From NCBI GenBank assembly GCA_000818095.1, contig CP009416.1:2774501-2838500 (forward strand): DNA of 64,000 nt, read 5' to 3'. This document shows, in pieces, positions 28,326 through 36,839 of this stretch. Under the pieces are notes generated by a model. It did not search any database. It was not told the origin of the DNA and saw only the letters and a program-made list of their open reading frames with translations. The first letter of the stretch is position 1. Each line of letters begins with the position of its first letter. The position numbers were made by a program, and so were the translations under genes. This DNA is from Jeotgalibacillus malaysiensis (GTDB lineage: Bacteria; Bacillota; Bacilli; Bacillales; Jeotgalibacillaceae).

Positions 28326-29510
28326 TCAATGCCAGCCATTCGCAATATGTCTTGCGCGGATGACACCTTCTATTTTTTGAAGCCGTTCCATAATGTCTGC
28401 AGCTTCTTCGTCGTTCAGTTTGTTGTCGATATCGATCAGCGTGTAGGCGAATTCGCCGCGGCTGCGGTTTAGCATGTCGGCAATGTTGAAATTGCGTTCT
28501 GCGAGCAGCTGTGAGAATTGGCCGAGCATGTTCGGGATGTTTCTGTGCATGATCGTCAGGCGGCCCGGTGATGTGAGTGGCAGGCTGACGTTTGGCAGGT
28601 TGACTGCGTTTTTGATATTCCCTGTTTCAAGGTAATTTTTCAGCTGTCTTGCTGCCATGATTGCACAGTTTTCTTCAGATTCTGTTGTTGATGCACCGAG
28701 GTGCGGTGTTGCTACCACATTTTCCATGCCAAAAATGTCATCGCTCGGGAAATCGGTGATGTATTTACCGACTGTGCCGTCCTGAAGTGCTTCCTTCAGC
28801 GCTGCATGATCGACGAGTTCACCGCGTGCAAAGTTGATGAAATGGATTCCTTTTTTCATCGCTTTGAATGCTTTTGCGTCGATAATGCCGGTTGTTTTCG
28901 GGCTGAGCGGCACGTGGATTGTGATAAAGTCGCACTGTGACAGCAGCTCTTCAAGCTGGTGCACACGCTTGACGCTTCGTGAAATGGTCCAGGCAACATC
29001 TACTGATACAAATGGATCGTAGGCCATGACTTCCATATCGAGTGCGAGTGCATCGTTGGCTACGACTGACCCGATATTTCCAAGTCCAATCACGCCAAGC
29101 TTTTTACCGGCTACTTCATGACCGATAAATGCTTTTTTGTTCGCTTCCACTTTCTCAGAGATGTCCGTTTCCCCTTTTAGCGAGTGAGTCCACTGAACGG
29201 CACGGAACAGGTTACGCGAGCTTGCGATCAGGCATGAGATGACGAGTTCTTTTACCGCGTTAGCGTTCGCACCCGGCGTGTTAAAGACGACGACGCCCTT
29301 TTCTGAGCACTGATCGATCGGGATATTGTTCGTGCCGGCACCTGCTCTGGCGATCGCCTGGACTGAGTTTGGGATCGGCTGGTCGTGAAGCTTGTGGCTT
29401 CTGAGTAAAATCGCATCCGGTTCGTTGCTTTCGTTGATTTTGTACTGTTCGTCTAACAATTGTAATCCTGCATCGGCAATTTTGTTATAGGTCTGAATCT
29501 GGTATGTCAA
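28326..29510 (-). CDS. serA: D-3-phosphoglycerate dehydrogenase
   Basis: 394 residues, shorter than the 525-residue B. subtilis enzyme; it lacks the intervening ASB domain and keeps a C-terminal ACT domain (MLGQFSQLLAERNFNIADML). The NAD-binding motif is GLGNIGSVVA. The catalytic Arg is in FINFARGELVD and the His in TPHLGASTTESEENCA. It catalyses the first step of serine synthesis, 3-phosphoglycerate to phosphohydroxypyruvate. The start is TTG after AGGAGG. serC lies upstream on the same strand, so the pair forms the serine pathway, but 606 bp of repeat-containing spacer separate them. Confidence 0.93.
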   Translation of the reverse strand: MTYQIQTYNKIADAGLQLLDEQYKINESNEPDAILLRSHKLHDQPIPNSVQAIARAGAGTNNIPIDQCSEKGVVVFNTPGANANAVKELVISCLIASSRNLFRAVQWTHSLKGETDISEKVEANKKAFIGHEVAGKKLGVIGLGNIGSVVANDALALDMEVMAYDPFVSVDVAWTISRSVKRVHQLEELLSQCDFITIHVPLSPKTTGIIDAKAFKAMKKGIHFINFARGELVDHAALKEALQDGTVGKYITDFPSDDIFGMENVVATPHLGASTTESEENCAIMAARQLKNYLETGNIKNAVNLPNVSLPLTSPGRLTIMHRNIPNMLGQFSQLLAERNFNIADMLNRSRGEFAYTLIDIDNKLNDEEAADIMERLQKIEGVIRARHIANGWH

Positions 29511-29550
29511 CGTAGAGAACCTCCTGGGAAAATAAAAGATTGTGATTGTA

Positions 29551-29680
29551 ACCTGGCGCCCTGCGCTTCAGGCGGACGCTTTCCACGGGGACGGCGGTGA
29601 GCCTACTCGGCTTTGCCTGCGGGGTTTCACCTGTCCGTTATATCTCGTTGGAGTCGCCGCCTGAAGCGAAGGTTGCCAGG
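29551..29680. repeat. Dispersed GC-rich intergenic repeat, copy 2
   Basis: The landmarks GGCGGACGCTTTCC, GAGCCTACTCGG, CTGCGGGGTTTCACCTGTCCG and GGAGTCGCCGCC are in order. Its ends AACCTGGC and its downstream GGTTGCCAGG form an imperfect terminal inverted repeat. It occupies the serC-serA spacer, facing copy 3. Confidence 0.85.
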
Positions 29681-29884
29681 GATGGACTTTAAATATCCTG
29701 TAGCTTCTTACTATTAATATAGAAGAAAGACAACTTCAATTTCTGCAGACAATCTATCACCTAAAGATTAATTGAGTACTTTTGCAATATGCTTCAGAAC
29801 ATTAAACCTTGTATTTGCAGTTACTTATTATTATTTTACTTAATTAAACAAAAAAGACAGTGAATGTAGAGATTACCACCTATG

Positions 29885-30013
29885 GTTGAACGCAGTGGAA
29901 GGCGGCGACTCCGGGACGATTAGAGGGAAGCTGAGCCCCCGCAGAGCGGAGCTCGAGGAGGCTCAAACTTCACTCCGTCCGGAAAGCGTCCGCCTGAAAT
30001 GGAGTTCAACGGT
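29885..30013. repeat. Dispersed GC-rich intergenic repeat, copy 3 (inverted)
   Basis: Same family in opposite orientation: GGCGGCGACTCC, GAGCCCCCGCAG, GAGGAGGCTC and GGAAAGCGTCCGCC. The terminal sequences are GTTGAACGCAGTGG and GGAGTTCAAC. A 21-bp remnant at 30078-30098 looks like the two outer ends of a copy joined without the middle. Together with copy 2 this explains most of the 606-bp spacer. Confidence 0.85.
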
Positions 30014-30116
30014 TACCTTTACATAATTAATTTTTTCAAACAACAAAGAAAGTAAAGTTGAAGGTTACCACACTCAGTTGATTGCAGCGGAAATCAACGG
30101 TTACTTCTGCCCGTCC

Positions 30117-31196
30117 CTACTTCACCTTCTCCTCAAACTCCCTTATCGCACTGCACAAACGCTCCACATGCTCTATCGGCATTGCATTATACATACTTGC
30201 CCGCATGCCACCTACTGAACGGTGCCCTTTCAATTCAACCAGCTGTTTAGACGCTGCAAATTCAATAAACGCTTTGTCCGTTTCTTCACTGTCCGTTTTA
30301 AAAGGAATATTCATCAGTGAACGATCTTCCTTATTAACCGGCGAATAAAACAAGCTTGATTGATCAATTGCTTCATATAGTAGTGACGCTTTTTCACGGT
30401 TACGTTTTTCAATTTCTTTTAAACCCCCGAGTGAATCGATCCATTCAAGCATCAGACCGATCATGTAGATGCCGAATGTCGGTGGTGTGTTGTAAAGCGA
30501 ATCTGATTTTTCATGCGTTTTGTAATCGAGCATGGTTGGCAAATTGTCGGGTGCGTGCCCGATCAGATCGTCGCGGATAATGACGACAGTGACGCCGGAT
30601 GGCCCGAGGTTTTTCTGAGCCCCTGCATAAATGACGCCATAATCACTAACATTGATTTCTTCTGAAAGAATGCCTGAAGACCAGTCGTTGATGATTGGCG
30701 CATCTGTTTTTGGCAGCGTCGTAAAACGAGTTCCTTCTATTGTATTGTTTCCTGTGATGTGTACGTAAGATAAGTTTTCTTTGTGTGTAATCTGAGAGAA
30801 ATCCGGAATATTTCTGAACTGGGTCTCTTCGGATGTTGCTATGACAGTCGTTTGTCCGACCTTTTTAGCCTCTTTTAGTGCTTTTTGGGACCATGAGCCT
30901 GTAATAATGTAGGCCGCTTCGTGATCTTTTTGTAACAAATTTAACGGGATCATGCTGAATTGTAACGAAGCACCCCCCTGTAAAAATAAAATTTTATAGT
31001 TTTCAGGGATGCTCATGACTTTTTTCAAAAGGTGTTTTGTGTTCTCCAGAATGTCTTCAAAGGCCTTCGATCGGTGACTCATTTCCATCACCGACATGCC
31101 CGCGTGATTTGTGTCGACGAGTTCAGATTGCGCTCGCATCAGTACTTCGAGCGGCATTGCTGAGGGCCCCGCCGAAAAGTTAACGACTCGATCCAT
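30117..31196 (-). CDS. serC: Phosphoserine aminotransferase
   Basis: About 359 residues; ATG 31196 (MDRVVNFSAGPSAMP) or the adjacent TTG 31199, both within reach of GAGAGGAG. The pyridoxal-phosphate Lys is in YAGAQKNLGPSG. The N-terminal FSAGP and the C-terminal GGMRASMYNAMP are typical class V SerC signatures. It converts phosphohydroxypyruvate to phosphoserine with glutamate as amino donor. It is preceded by a strong housekeeping promoter and followed by the serA gene. Confidence 0.95.
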   Translation of the reverse strand: MDRVVNFSAGPSAMPLEVLMRAQSELVDTNHAGMSVMEMSHRSKAFEDILENTKHLLKKVMSIPENYKILFLQGGASLQFSMIPLNLLQKDHEAAYIITGSWSQKALKEAKKVGQTTVIATSEETQFRNIPDFSQITHKENLSYVHITGNNTIEGTRFTTLPKTDAPIINDWSSGILSEEINVSDYGVIYAGAQKNLGPSGVTVVIIRDDLIGHAPDNLPTMLDYKTHEKSDSLYNTPPTFGIYMIGLMLEWIDSLGGLKEIEKRNREKASLLYEAIDQSSLFYSPVNKEDRSLMNIPFKTDSEETDKAFIEFAASKQLVELKGHRSVGGMRASMYNAMPIEHVERLCSAIREFEEKVK

Positions 31197-31258
31197 CAAG
31201 TTTCTACTCCTCTCTTACACTTTAAATCATTAAACTATCCTTTCCAATAATGTAGTAT

Positions 31259-31287
31259 AGTATAGTCCTCACGCGTACACATGTCAA
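31259..31287 (-). promoter_or_regulatory. Housekeeping promoter of serC
   Basis: The minus strand has TTGACA (31287-31282), a spacer of exactly 17 bp and TATACT (31264-31259). It is the best sigma-A match seen in the window. Transcription would start about 55 bp before serC. Confidence 0.8.
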
Positions 31288-31346
31288 CGCTGTATAGACA
31301 AATTAGCACGTAATGTAATTGTTATCTCTCTCTAACCGTTTTGTTA

Positions 31347-31374
31347 TTGCTGTGAAATGTATGCGTGTTATGCT
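31347..31374 (+). promoter_or_regulatory. Promoter of the LysM-3D gene
   Basis: TTGCTG, 16 bp, TATGCT, with TGT directly before the -10 box (extended -10). It lies 34 bp before the ATG at 31408. Confidence 0.55.
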
Positions 31375-31407
31375 AGGTCCTGTTAGTGAAAAGGAGGTAA
31401 TTCAATC

Positions 31408-32205
31408 ATGAAAAAACAAATCGTTGCACTAACTGCAATCGCAGCATTATCAACAGGCGCAGCAGCGTCAGCATCAGCAGCAGATTACTCAGTCAAAAAA
31501 GGTGACACTCTTTGGAGCATCTCTCAAAATAATAATGTAACAGTAGAACAAATTCAGAAGTGGAATAATCTTTCTTCTACTTTAATTTTCCCGGAACAGA
31601 CTCTTAAGGTATCTGGTGAAGCAGAAGCAACTTCAAATGACACTTATACAGTAGTGAAAGGCGACACACTTTATAAGATCGCGACACAACACGGTATTAC
31701 TGTAGGTGAACTTATGAGCTGGAATGGCCTTTCAAGTGACCTAATCTTCCCTGGACAGGAATTCTCAGTTGTTGGACAGGCAGCGGCTCCTGCACAAGCA
31801 GCAGCGCCAGCACAACAATCAGCTCCTGCAGAAGAATCAGCTCAGGACTCAGGTCAAACTCAGTCAACTGAAGGTGTAGAAGGAACTGGTGGCGAAGCGC
31901 CATCATCTGAAGCAGCTCAGGAAATGACAGTAACAGCTACAGCATACACAGCATACTGTGCAGGTTGCTCAGGTATCACAGCTACAGGAATTGATCTGCG
32001 TTCAAACCCTAATCAGAAAGTAATCGCAGTAGACCCTAACGTTATCCCACTCGGTTCACGTGTATGGGTTGAAGGCTACGGCGAAGCGATCGCTGGAGAC
32101 ACTGGCGGCGCAATCAAAGGAAACAAAATTGACGTATTTATCCCATCACAAGGCGAAGCACTTAACTGGGGCGTACAAACAGTAGATATTAAAATCCTAG
32201 ACTAA
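31408..32205 (+). CDS. Secreted LysM and 3D-domain wall protein (YocH-like)
   Basis: 265 residues. The signal peptide ends at about residue 25 (ASASAADYS). Two LysM domains lie at about residues 25-70 and 77-121 (GDTLWSISQNNNVTVEQIQ; GDTLYKIATQHGITVGEL). An Ala/Gln/Glu linker is followed by the 3D domain at about residues 172-265 (IAVDPNVIPLGSRVWVEGYG, AGDTGGAIKGNKIDVF), named for its three Asp. 3D domains occur in lytic transglycosylases and in YocH of B. subtilis, a wall-turnover enzyme. A strong AAAAGGAGG ribosome binding site is present. Confidence 0.92.
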   Translation: MKKQIVALTAIAALSTGAAASASAADYSVKKGDTLWSISQNNNVTVEQIQKWNNLSSTLIFPEQTLKVSGEAEATSNDTYTVVKGDTLYKIATQHGITVGELMSWNGLSSDLIFPGQEFSVVGQAAAPAQAAAPAQQSAPAEESAQDSGQTQSTEGVEGTGGEAPSSEAAQEMTVTATAYTAYCAGCSGITATGIDLRSNPNQKVIAVDPNVIPLGSRVWVEGYGEAIAGDTGGAIKGNKIDVFIPSQGEALNWGVQTVDIKILD

Positions 32206-32225
32206 TATAGGTTAATCATATATCC

Positions 32226-32257
32226 ACCCGTTGTTCTGCTGAACAGCGGGTTTTTTT
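32226..32257 (+). terminator. Terminator after the LysM-3D gene
   Basis: The stem ACCCGTTGTTC / GAACAGCGGGT is followed by seven T. Confidence 0.85.
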
Positions 32258-32308
32258 GCGAAACCTAGACTTTGGGGTCTGTCCCTGGTCTACATTTCGC
32301 ATAAAACC

Positions 32309-32346
32309 AAAAACGCCCATCGCCATAGCTGGCAATGGGTGTTTTT
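32309..32346 (-). terminator. Terminator after the RsbR-like gene
   Basis: The stem AAAAACGCCCATCGCC / GGCAATGGGTGTTTTT pairs with two imperfections, with U-runs at both sides. Confidence 0.75.
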
Positions 32347-33200
32347 CAAATAAACGCATTCAATTTCTTCTCAAAACCAATTTCCTTCAGCGCAGATTTT
32401 AACGTTGCATATGATGGCACATCAGAAAAATTAAGCCCAAGCTGAACGATCGTCTGGGCCATTTCAGGAGAAATACCTGAAATTTTTGGCTTTACACCTA
32501 TCAATTTTAATGAATCAATCACCTGAAATAGTTTGTGAGCAACAAACGTATCAACCATTGCTACACCTGATAGATCAATGACAAATTCGTCTACATTCAG
32601 TTCCAGACACTTGGTCAGGGATTCTTCCATAATCAGCTTGGCTCTGTGCGTATCAATTGTCCCTACAAGTGGCAATACAGCGACTCCAGCATCAATCGGT
32701 ACGACCGGCACAGACATTTCAAGCATTTGCTCCTGAGAGGCCTGCAGGGACTTCGTTTGAACTTCTACGAAAGGCAGACAGAAGTAATAAACAACATCGT
32801 CCACTGTCCGGTCAAGCACTGTCAGAACGTCATACAATTTTGATATTGAATAATCATATGTAATAGCGGTTTCCTTAATAATTTCTCCAATTGCAGATCT
32901 GTATTCAGGCACCTCTCTCAGCATTGAGTCAAGAGAAATACCCATCTCTGCACATGCTTTACCAGTTACAGTGCCCCAATTCTCAATTTTCTGTTCACGT
33001 TCTTTCTGAGTCATTGATAATGCTTGTCCATATAATGAAACAAGTTCAATGCGAAATTCAAGTAAGTCATCAGCAAATGTCTCAAGCCGCTCATATCGCT
33101 TATTTTGTTTTTCCGTAATCCTTTTGGCAAGATCAATTCTCTGGTCTAAAATTGCTTCAGTTAAGTTATTTAAGGTTGGTTCGAGGTGTGTTTCAGCCAT
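32346..33200 (-). CDS. RsbR-family stressosome protein (STAS domain)
   Basis: 284 residues. The N-terminal 150 residues are helical, as in the globin-like sensor domain of RsbR paralogues. The C-terminal STAS domain (about residues 160-280) has VLPLVGTIDTHRA and VIDLSGVAMVDTFVAHKL. The two Thr positions correspond to those phosphorylated by RsbT in RsbRA. Such proteins build the stressosome that controls the general stress sigma factor. No rsbS, rsbT or sigB is in the window, so this is a stand-alone paralogue (like RsbRB-RD). GGGG precedes the ATG. Confidence 0.85.
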   Translation of the reverse strand: MAETHLEPTLNNLTEAILDQRIDLAKRITEKQNKRYERLETFADDLLEFRIELVSLYGQALSMTQKEREQKIENWGTVTGKACAEMGISLDSMLREVPEYRSAIGEIIKETAITYDYSISKLYDVLTVLDRTVDDVVYYFCLPFVEVQTKSLQASQEQMLEMSVPVVPIDAGVAVLPLVGTIDTHRAKLIMEESLTKCLELNVDEFVIDLSGVAMVDTFVAHKLFQVIDSLKLIGVKPKISGISPEMAQTIVQLGLNFSDVPSYATLKSALKEIGFEKKLNAFI

Positions 33201-33459
33201 TGCGGACCCCTTTCTGACTTATAACATCTTTTTAATCTACTACATAACCTGATTCGATGATGTTAGCTTAATTTTTATACCCTGATTTTTAAGACATAAA
33301 CATTTTTCAGAATATTTTTGTCTATGACAAATCTGAGTTGGAATTTGTCGTTTTTTGTCTTTATATATTATTTCTGTAACAAGGTGATTAAGAAACGATG
33401 ATTTTGTTGAATGAAGGTTTTTGAGGGCGTAAGATGATGTCAAAGGGAGGCGAAATCTG

Positions 33460-33615
33460 ATGCAAAAAGAAATTCTTTTCGAGTCTGATGAACAGCATTT
33501 CTACATACAGTCCATGCAGCCCTCAAACGTACGAAATGTGACCCTCACCGGTACGATATCCGGATCGAGAAACGGATCAACAATCGACGATAAAAAATGT
33601 AAACCGCTTCAATAG
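33460..33615 (+). CDS. Small uncharacterised protein
   Basis: 51 codons with an excellent ribosome binding site (GGGAGG, 8 nt before ATG). The product begins MQKEILFESDEQHFYIQ, then a Ser/Thr/Gly-rich middle, and ends KKCKPLQ. It has no signal or membrane segment and no recognised family. It is followed by another small gene, 39 bp downstream in the same direction. Confidence 0.5.
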   Translation: MQKEILFESDEQHFYIQSMQPSNVRNVTLTGTISGSRNGSTIDDKKCKPLQ

Positions 33616-33654
33616 TTTAGGGACATCTTAGAGATTTACAGGAGGTGTGATTCG

Positions 33655-33846
33655 ATGAAACTTCATCATGTAGCCACTGGTCTTATTGCCATTTTACTTA
33701 TTTCTTATATTGGGCTGAAGGTATTTACTGACATGTTCCAGACATCTTTCAACGAATCATTTTTAATTGAACTGATCATGATTTTCGGTATGATCGGCTT
33801 TGCTACCTTCCTCAGCTGGAAAGCGCAGGAGAAAGAGCATTATTAA
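33655..33846 (+). CDS. Small two-helix membrane protein
   Basis: 63 residues. Two hydrophobic segments (VATGLIAILLISYIGLKVF and LIELIMIFGMIGFATFLSW) are joined by a short polar loop, with a charged C-terminal tail. ACAGGAGG precedes the ATG by about 8 nt, and a terminator follows at once. Function unknown. Confidence 0.7.
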   Translation: MKLHHVATGLIAILLISYIGLKVFTDMFQTSFNESFLIELIMIFGMIGFATFLSWKAQEKEHY

Positions 33847-33856
33847 ATAGAAGAAA

Positions 33857-33891
33857 CAGGCTGCAGTTCAAGTTGAACTGCAGCTTTTTTT
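33857..33891. terminator. Terminator between convergent small genes
   Basis: The stem GGCTGCAGTTCAA / TTGAACTGCAGCT is followed by T7 on the plus strand. Confidence 0.8.
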
Positions 33892-34399
33892 ATGTTGTAT
33901 GAAGCGGCAGGTCATGCAGCTTTTTCGGCAAAAGAACGATTGGAATCTCTTTGATCTCATCTCCGTAAATCCCCGTCATCTGCTCATCCAGCTCGCTGAA
34001 CAGCTTGTCAAACCACTCCTGCACCTGTTCATCGGCAAATACCTGATCGATAAAGAATTCGATTGTTGTTGCGTTACTTTTACGCTGAAACAGCTTAACT
34101 TCTGAGATTGATTCATACAGTCCAAGTGATTTCAGACGCTTTGTGTAAAATTTCAGTACGACACCATCAATCTGGTTTTCCTTCATCTTCTGCGGATCGC
34201 CTTCATATTTTACAACAGCTATATCCTTTTCATACTCAGGATTATCCTCTCTTTCCACTAAATAATCCGGCAGCGCAAATACCGCCTCTGTTACATCTTT
34301 ATCCTGATAAAACTGGTGGTCGTCCACCGTCCATTTATTGTCACGAAGTCTTTTGCAGATTTCCATAAATAGGACTTTTCCCATTGGGTCGAGCAACAT
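33890..34399 (-). CDS. Uncharacterised cytoplasmic protein
   Basis: 169 residues from ATG 34399 (MLLDPMGKVLF), which has AGGGGAGAGG 6 nt upstream. An in-frame start at 34453 has no ribosome binding site. The sequence is acidic, with a C-terminal segment LFSELDEQMTGIYGDEIKEI and no export signal or membrane helix. I do not recognise a family. The upstream region up to 34825 holds a GC-rich repeat and nothing else visible. Confidence 0.65.
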   Translation of the reverse strand: MLLDPMGKVLFMEICKRLRDNKWTVDDHQFYQDKDVTEAVFALPDYLVEREDNPEYEKDIAVVKYEGDPQKMKENQIDGVVLKFYTKRLKSLGLYESISEVKLFQRKSNATTIEFFIDQVFADEQVQEWFDKLFSELDEQMTGIYGDEIKEIPIVLLPKKLHDLPLHTT

Positions 34400-34518
34400 C
34401 GCAACCTCTCCCCTTTCATTAAATGTTTCTTGTACTATGACCGCTTTGACCATTTTTTAAACACTGTATAGAGAAATGGGATTTTGAGCATGCTTTTGTT
34501 GAGAGCTCTGTTGCAGAC

Positions 34519-34671
34519 GGCTGTTGATTTCCGCTCCAGGGAGAGCGCTTTCCGCAGGTGCGCCGTTTCGTGGCGCCATCCCTGCCTCCTCGACGCTTTG
34601 CGTCTGCGGGGTCTCACCTGTCACGCTTCTCCTGCTGGAGTCGTCCCCCTTACGCTCCAATCACCAGCTGT
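34519..34671. repeat. Dispersed GC-rich intergenic repeat, copy 4
   Basis: A longer family member: GGCTGTTGATTTCCGCTCC at the left end, GCGCTTTCCGC, CTCCTCGACGC, CTGCGGGGTCTCACCTGTC, CTGGAGTCG, and TCACCAGCTG at the right end. The outer ends are imperfect inverted repeats. Confidence 0.85.
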
Positions 34672-34825
34672 GCTAAAACAACATTAGTCTTTAACATAAC
34701 CTTGTTGAGAGCTTTTCTATATATCAAAAATAAATTCTCAATAAAGAACAAAAAGTATTGTTTTCATCCGATAAAAGAACTATAATTGGTTTAAACAGAG
34801 AGATAAAACTTCAGGAGGCGGTAAA

Positions 34826-35704
34826 ATGGGTCAGGAAACATATCAGTTGAGTGTTCGTTATAAAGATTTCGAATATGCGGTCTCAGGTGACCGTGCATTC
34901 GTGGATGAGCATGATAAGGTAGTGCAGTCTTACCTGTCGAAAATGATGAAAGAAGATCTCAAAACCACTCCAGGTCGCCGTGGTAAAATTTCAAATACTT
35001 TCGAAATTGATAAAAGCACACCGGAGGCTCCTAAACCGCTTCCTCAGTCCAATACTGGTGAAAAACCCGATATTCAAAAATTTCTTGAGAAACTGCCGCT
35101 GAATTCAGAATGGCAATTCACACTCGCCATGGCCTACTACCTGTCACACTTCAAACAACAGTCCTCATTCACTGCCAAAATGGTCCGTAAACAATTCAGA
35201 GAAGCTCGTCACACTGTACCTAACAACATTCACCTTAGTGTGCACACATGTGTAAAAAAGGGTTATTTGCAGGAATCAGGACAGCAGGACCTTCAGAAAA
35301 TTTATGAGATGACTGAATCCGGCTATGCTTATATTGACACCTTACTCTCAAGTACATCCTACGAAAAAAGTAACGTTGAAGGTGAAGCAGATAAACTGGA
35401 TTTTGAAGCATTCAATTTTGAAAACAACCCGGATCCACGCATACTAGAAAGGATTGAAGACCAGGCATTAAGTATTTTGTATATTTATATGAAGGAATTC
35501 GATCGCGCCCATATGTCTGCAAAAGAGGTATATGACGTACTTAAAAACTATTTTTCAACAGATTATTCTTCAAAAGCCATTCAAATTGCGTTAAGCCGTT
35601 CGAGGCCTCTTGTGGAAAAAATTAAATTTGAAGGCCAAATGCATTATCAACTCACAGCTAAAGGGATTGATCATATGGAAACACTGCTTGGAAATCAGGT
35701 TTGA
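34826..35704 (+). CDS. Uncharacterised protein, paralogue of 26045-26929
   Basis: 292 residues. Like its paralogue it has an N-terminal beta/helix segment (YQLSVRYKDFEYAVSGDRAFV). A first helix-rich block reads TAKMVRKQFREARHTVPNNIHL. The second block ends LSRSRPLVEKIKFEGQMHYQL. The middle linker (residues 50-80) is polar and disordered in appearance. The repeated layout suggests two winged-helix-like modules. CAGGAGG precedes the ATG, and its own terminator follows. Function unknown. Confidence 0.7.
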   Translation: MGQETYQLSVRYKDFEYAVSGDRAFVDEHDKVVQSYLSKMMKEDLKTTPGRRGKISNTFEIDKSTPEAPKPLPQSNTGEKPDIQKFLEKLPLNSEWQFTLAMAYYLSHFKQQSSFTAKMVRKQFREARHTVPNNIHLSVHTCVKKGYLQESGQQDLQKIYEMTESGYAYIDTLLSSTSYEKSNVEGEADKLDFEAFNFENNPDPRILERIEDQALSILYIYMKEFDRAHMSAKEVYDVLKNYFSTDYSSKAIQIALSRSRPLVEKIKFEGQMHYQLTAKGIDHMETLLGNQV

Positions 35705-35784
35705 AGCAGTATGAGGTCTGCGCTTCCGATTGACAATTGAAGGCGGAACATACCGGTAATATAGCTGTTGTCACATAGAATAGA

Positions 35785-35817
35785 AAAAGCAGCCGGAACG
35801 TTCCGGCTGCTTTTTAT
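35785..35817. terminator. Terminator between convergent genes
   Basis: AAAAAGCAGCCGGAACGTTC and its perfect complement CCGGCTGCTTTTT form a near-perfect palindrome with U-runs in both directions. Confidence 0.85.
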
Positions 35818-35954
35818 TTGTCATTAACTGTACTAATCTTTGAAGCTAACCACTGAACCATTTGCTCTGCAGTCAACTCTTCTTTTTCACCTTTTTTGTG
35901 TGCTTCTTTTAAAATTGATGATAAATGATTGCTTGATAATTGCTCCATTGCCAT
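35814..35954 (-). CDS. Small helical protein
   Basis: 46 codons, with TGGAGCG upstream of the ATG. The product reads MAMEQLSSNHLSSILKEAHKK, then GEKEELTAEQMVQWLASKI: charged and probably two helices. The stop codon overlaps the shared terminator. It is too small for a family call, but the codon pattern and ribosome binding site support a gene. Confidence 0.5.
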   Translation of the reverse strand: MAMEQLSSNHLSSILKEAHKKGEKEELTAEQMVQWLASKISTVNDK

Positions 35955-35991
35955 GAAAATCGCTCCATTTAAGTTTTACAGTATATTACCT

Positions 35992-36435
35992 TTATTTTCT
36001 CCATACTAAACCTGACCAGATTATTCTCTTTTCATAAGGCAGGAAAAGCTGATCTTTTGAAACTGCAGGTCGGGAATAGTTAAATGCGTAGCTCAGTGTA
36101 TTGATTAAAGAGCGCTGGCAATAAGCTTCATCATGTGGCAGCATAAAATGAATGGTCCGGGTTTGTGTATTGCAACAGATCTCGATGGTAAAGGACGATT
36201 TTCCGCGAAGTGTGATCGTGAAGTTAGTTAGATGTGGCGCTAATTGGTGCTCGTAAATGGCGCATGACTCGATAAAGATTTTTCTTTCATTGTAAAAGAG
36301 ATGGTGGAGCTGTCTGAAAAAGTTGTAATGCGGGAGCCGCTCAAAGTCCTGAACTGTTTCATATTCATAAAAATCATTTAACACTTTGTTCAGGTTGGTC
36401 GGCAGCTTGTCAAAACGAAATGTGTATTGATTCAT
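35992..36435 (-). CDS. Uncharacterised protein
   Basis: 147 residues from ATG 36435 (MNQYTFRFDKLPTNL). An apparent TTG start at 36447 is the ribosome binding site itself (TTGGAGGATTTT). The sequence is rich in aromatic residues and His, with two Cys in EICCNTQTRTI and one in EAYCQRS. There is no signal or membrane segment. It does not match a family I know. Confidence 0.65.
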   Translation of the reverse strand: MNQYTFRFDKLPTNLNKVLNDFYEYETVQDFERLPHYNFFRQLHHLFYNERKIFIESCAIYEHQLAPHLTNFTITLRGKSSFTIEICCNTQTRTIHFMLPHDEAYCQRSLINTLSYAFNYSRPAVSKDQLFLPYEKRIIWSGLVWRK

Positions 36436-36524
36436 AAAATCCTCCAAAATTCATGATAGCAGCTTCTACAAAGGCACTCCAGCAAGATGCTGGCGCTGAA
36501 ATTTTATAAAATGACCTTTTCTTT

Positions 36525-36662
36525 CTATACTTGCGCTTCTGTATTTAAAAGTTGTTCTTTTACCCATTCTAAAAAAATAATTTCCTCCGGTTTCAATGCT
36601 CTGGACAATTTTTCTTCAAATTCAACACTAGTTTCACGTACCCAATTTTGAAAAGAATCCAT
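36525..36662 (-). CDS. Small acidic protein divergent from an XRE regulator
   Basis: 45 codons from ATG 36662, 8 nt after GGAGG; an upstream ATG at 36668 is too close to the site. The product reads MDSFQNWVRETSVEFEEKL, then SRALKPEEIIFLEWVKEQL: an amphipathic helical peptide. It is divergently arranged with the HTH gene at 36840. Small partners beside XRE repressors are often anti-repressors (SinI with SinR is one example), but no similarity to SinI is evident, so this is only a suggestion. Confidence 0.55.
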   Translation of the reverse strand: MDSFQNWVRETSVEFEEKLSRALKPEEIIFLEWVKEQLLNTEAQV

Positions 36663-36839
36663 TCCCATTTCCTCCATTTATCTGAAAATTACTAATTAAT
36701 TGTATTTTATAATTTCTTATTTTATAAAATAATACACGATATGTTAATATTAAAAAGTTTTCAAATCGTGTAATTTTACTTTCAAACCATCTCAGACCGA
36801 TATTGTAAGAGTATTCGGAACTGAAGAAGGTGAAATTTA

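Noticed and set aside
31311-31326. TGTAAT-TGTTAT upstream of the LysM-3D gene as a WalR box
   Set aside because: The two hexamers are adjacent, whereas the WalR site needs a 5-bp gap; the published consensus is not met.
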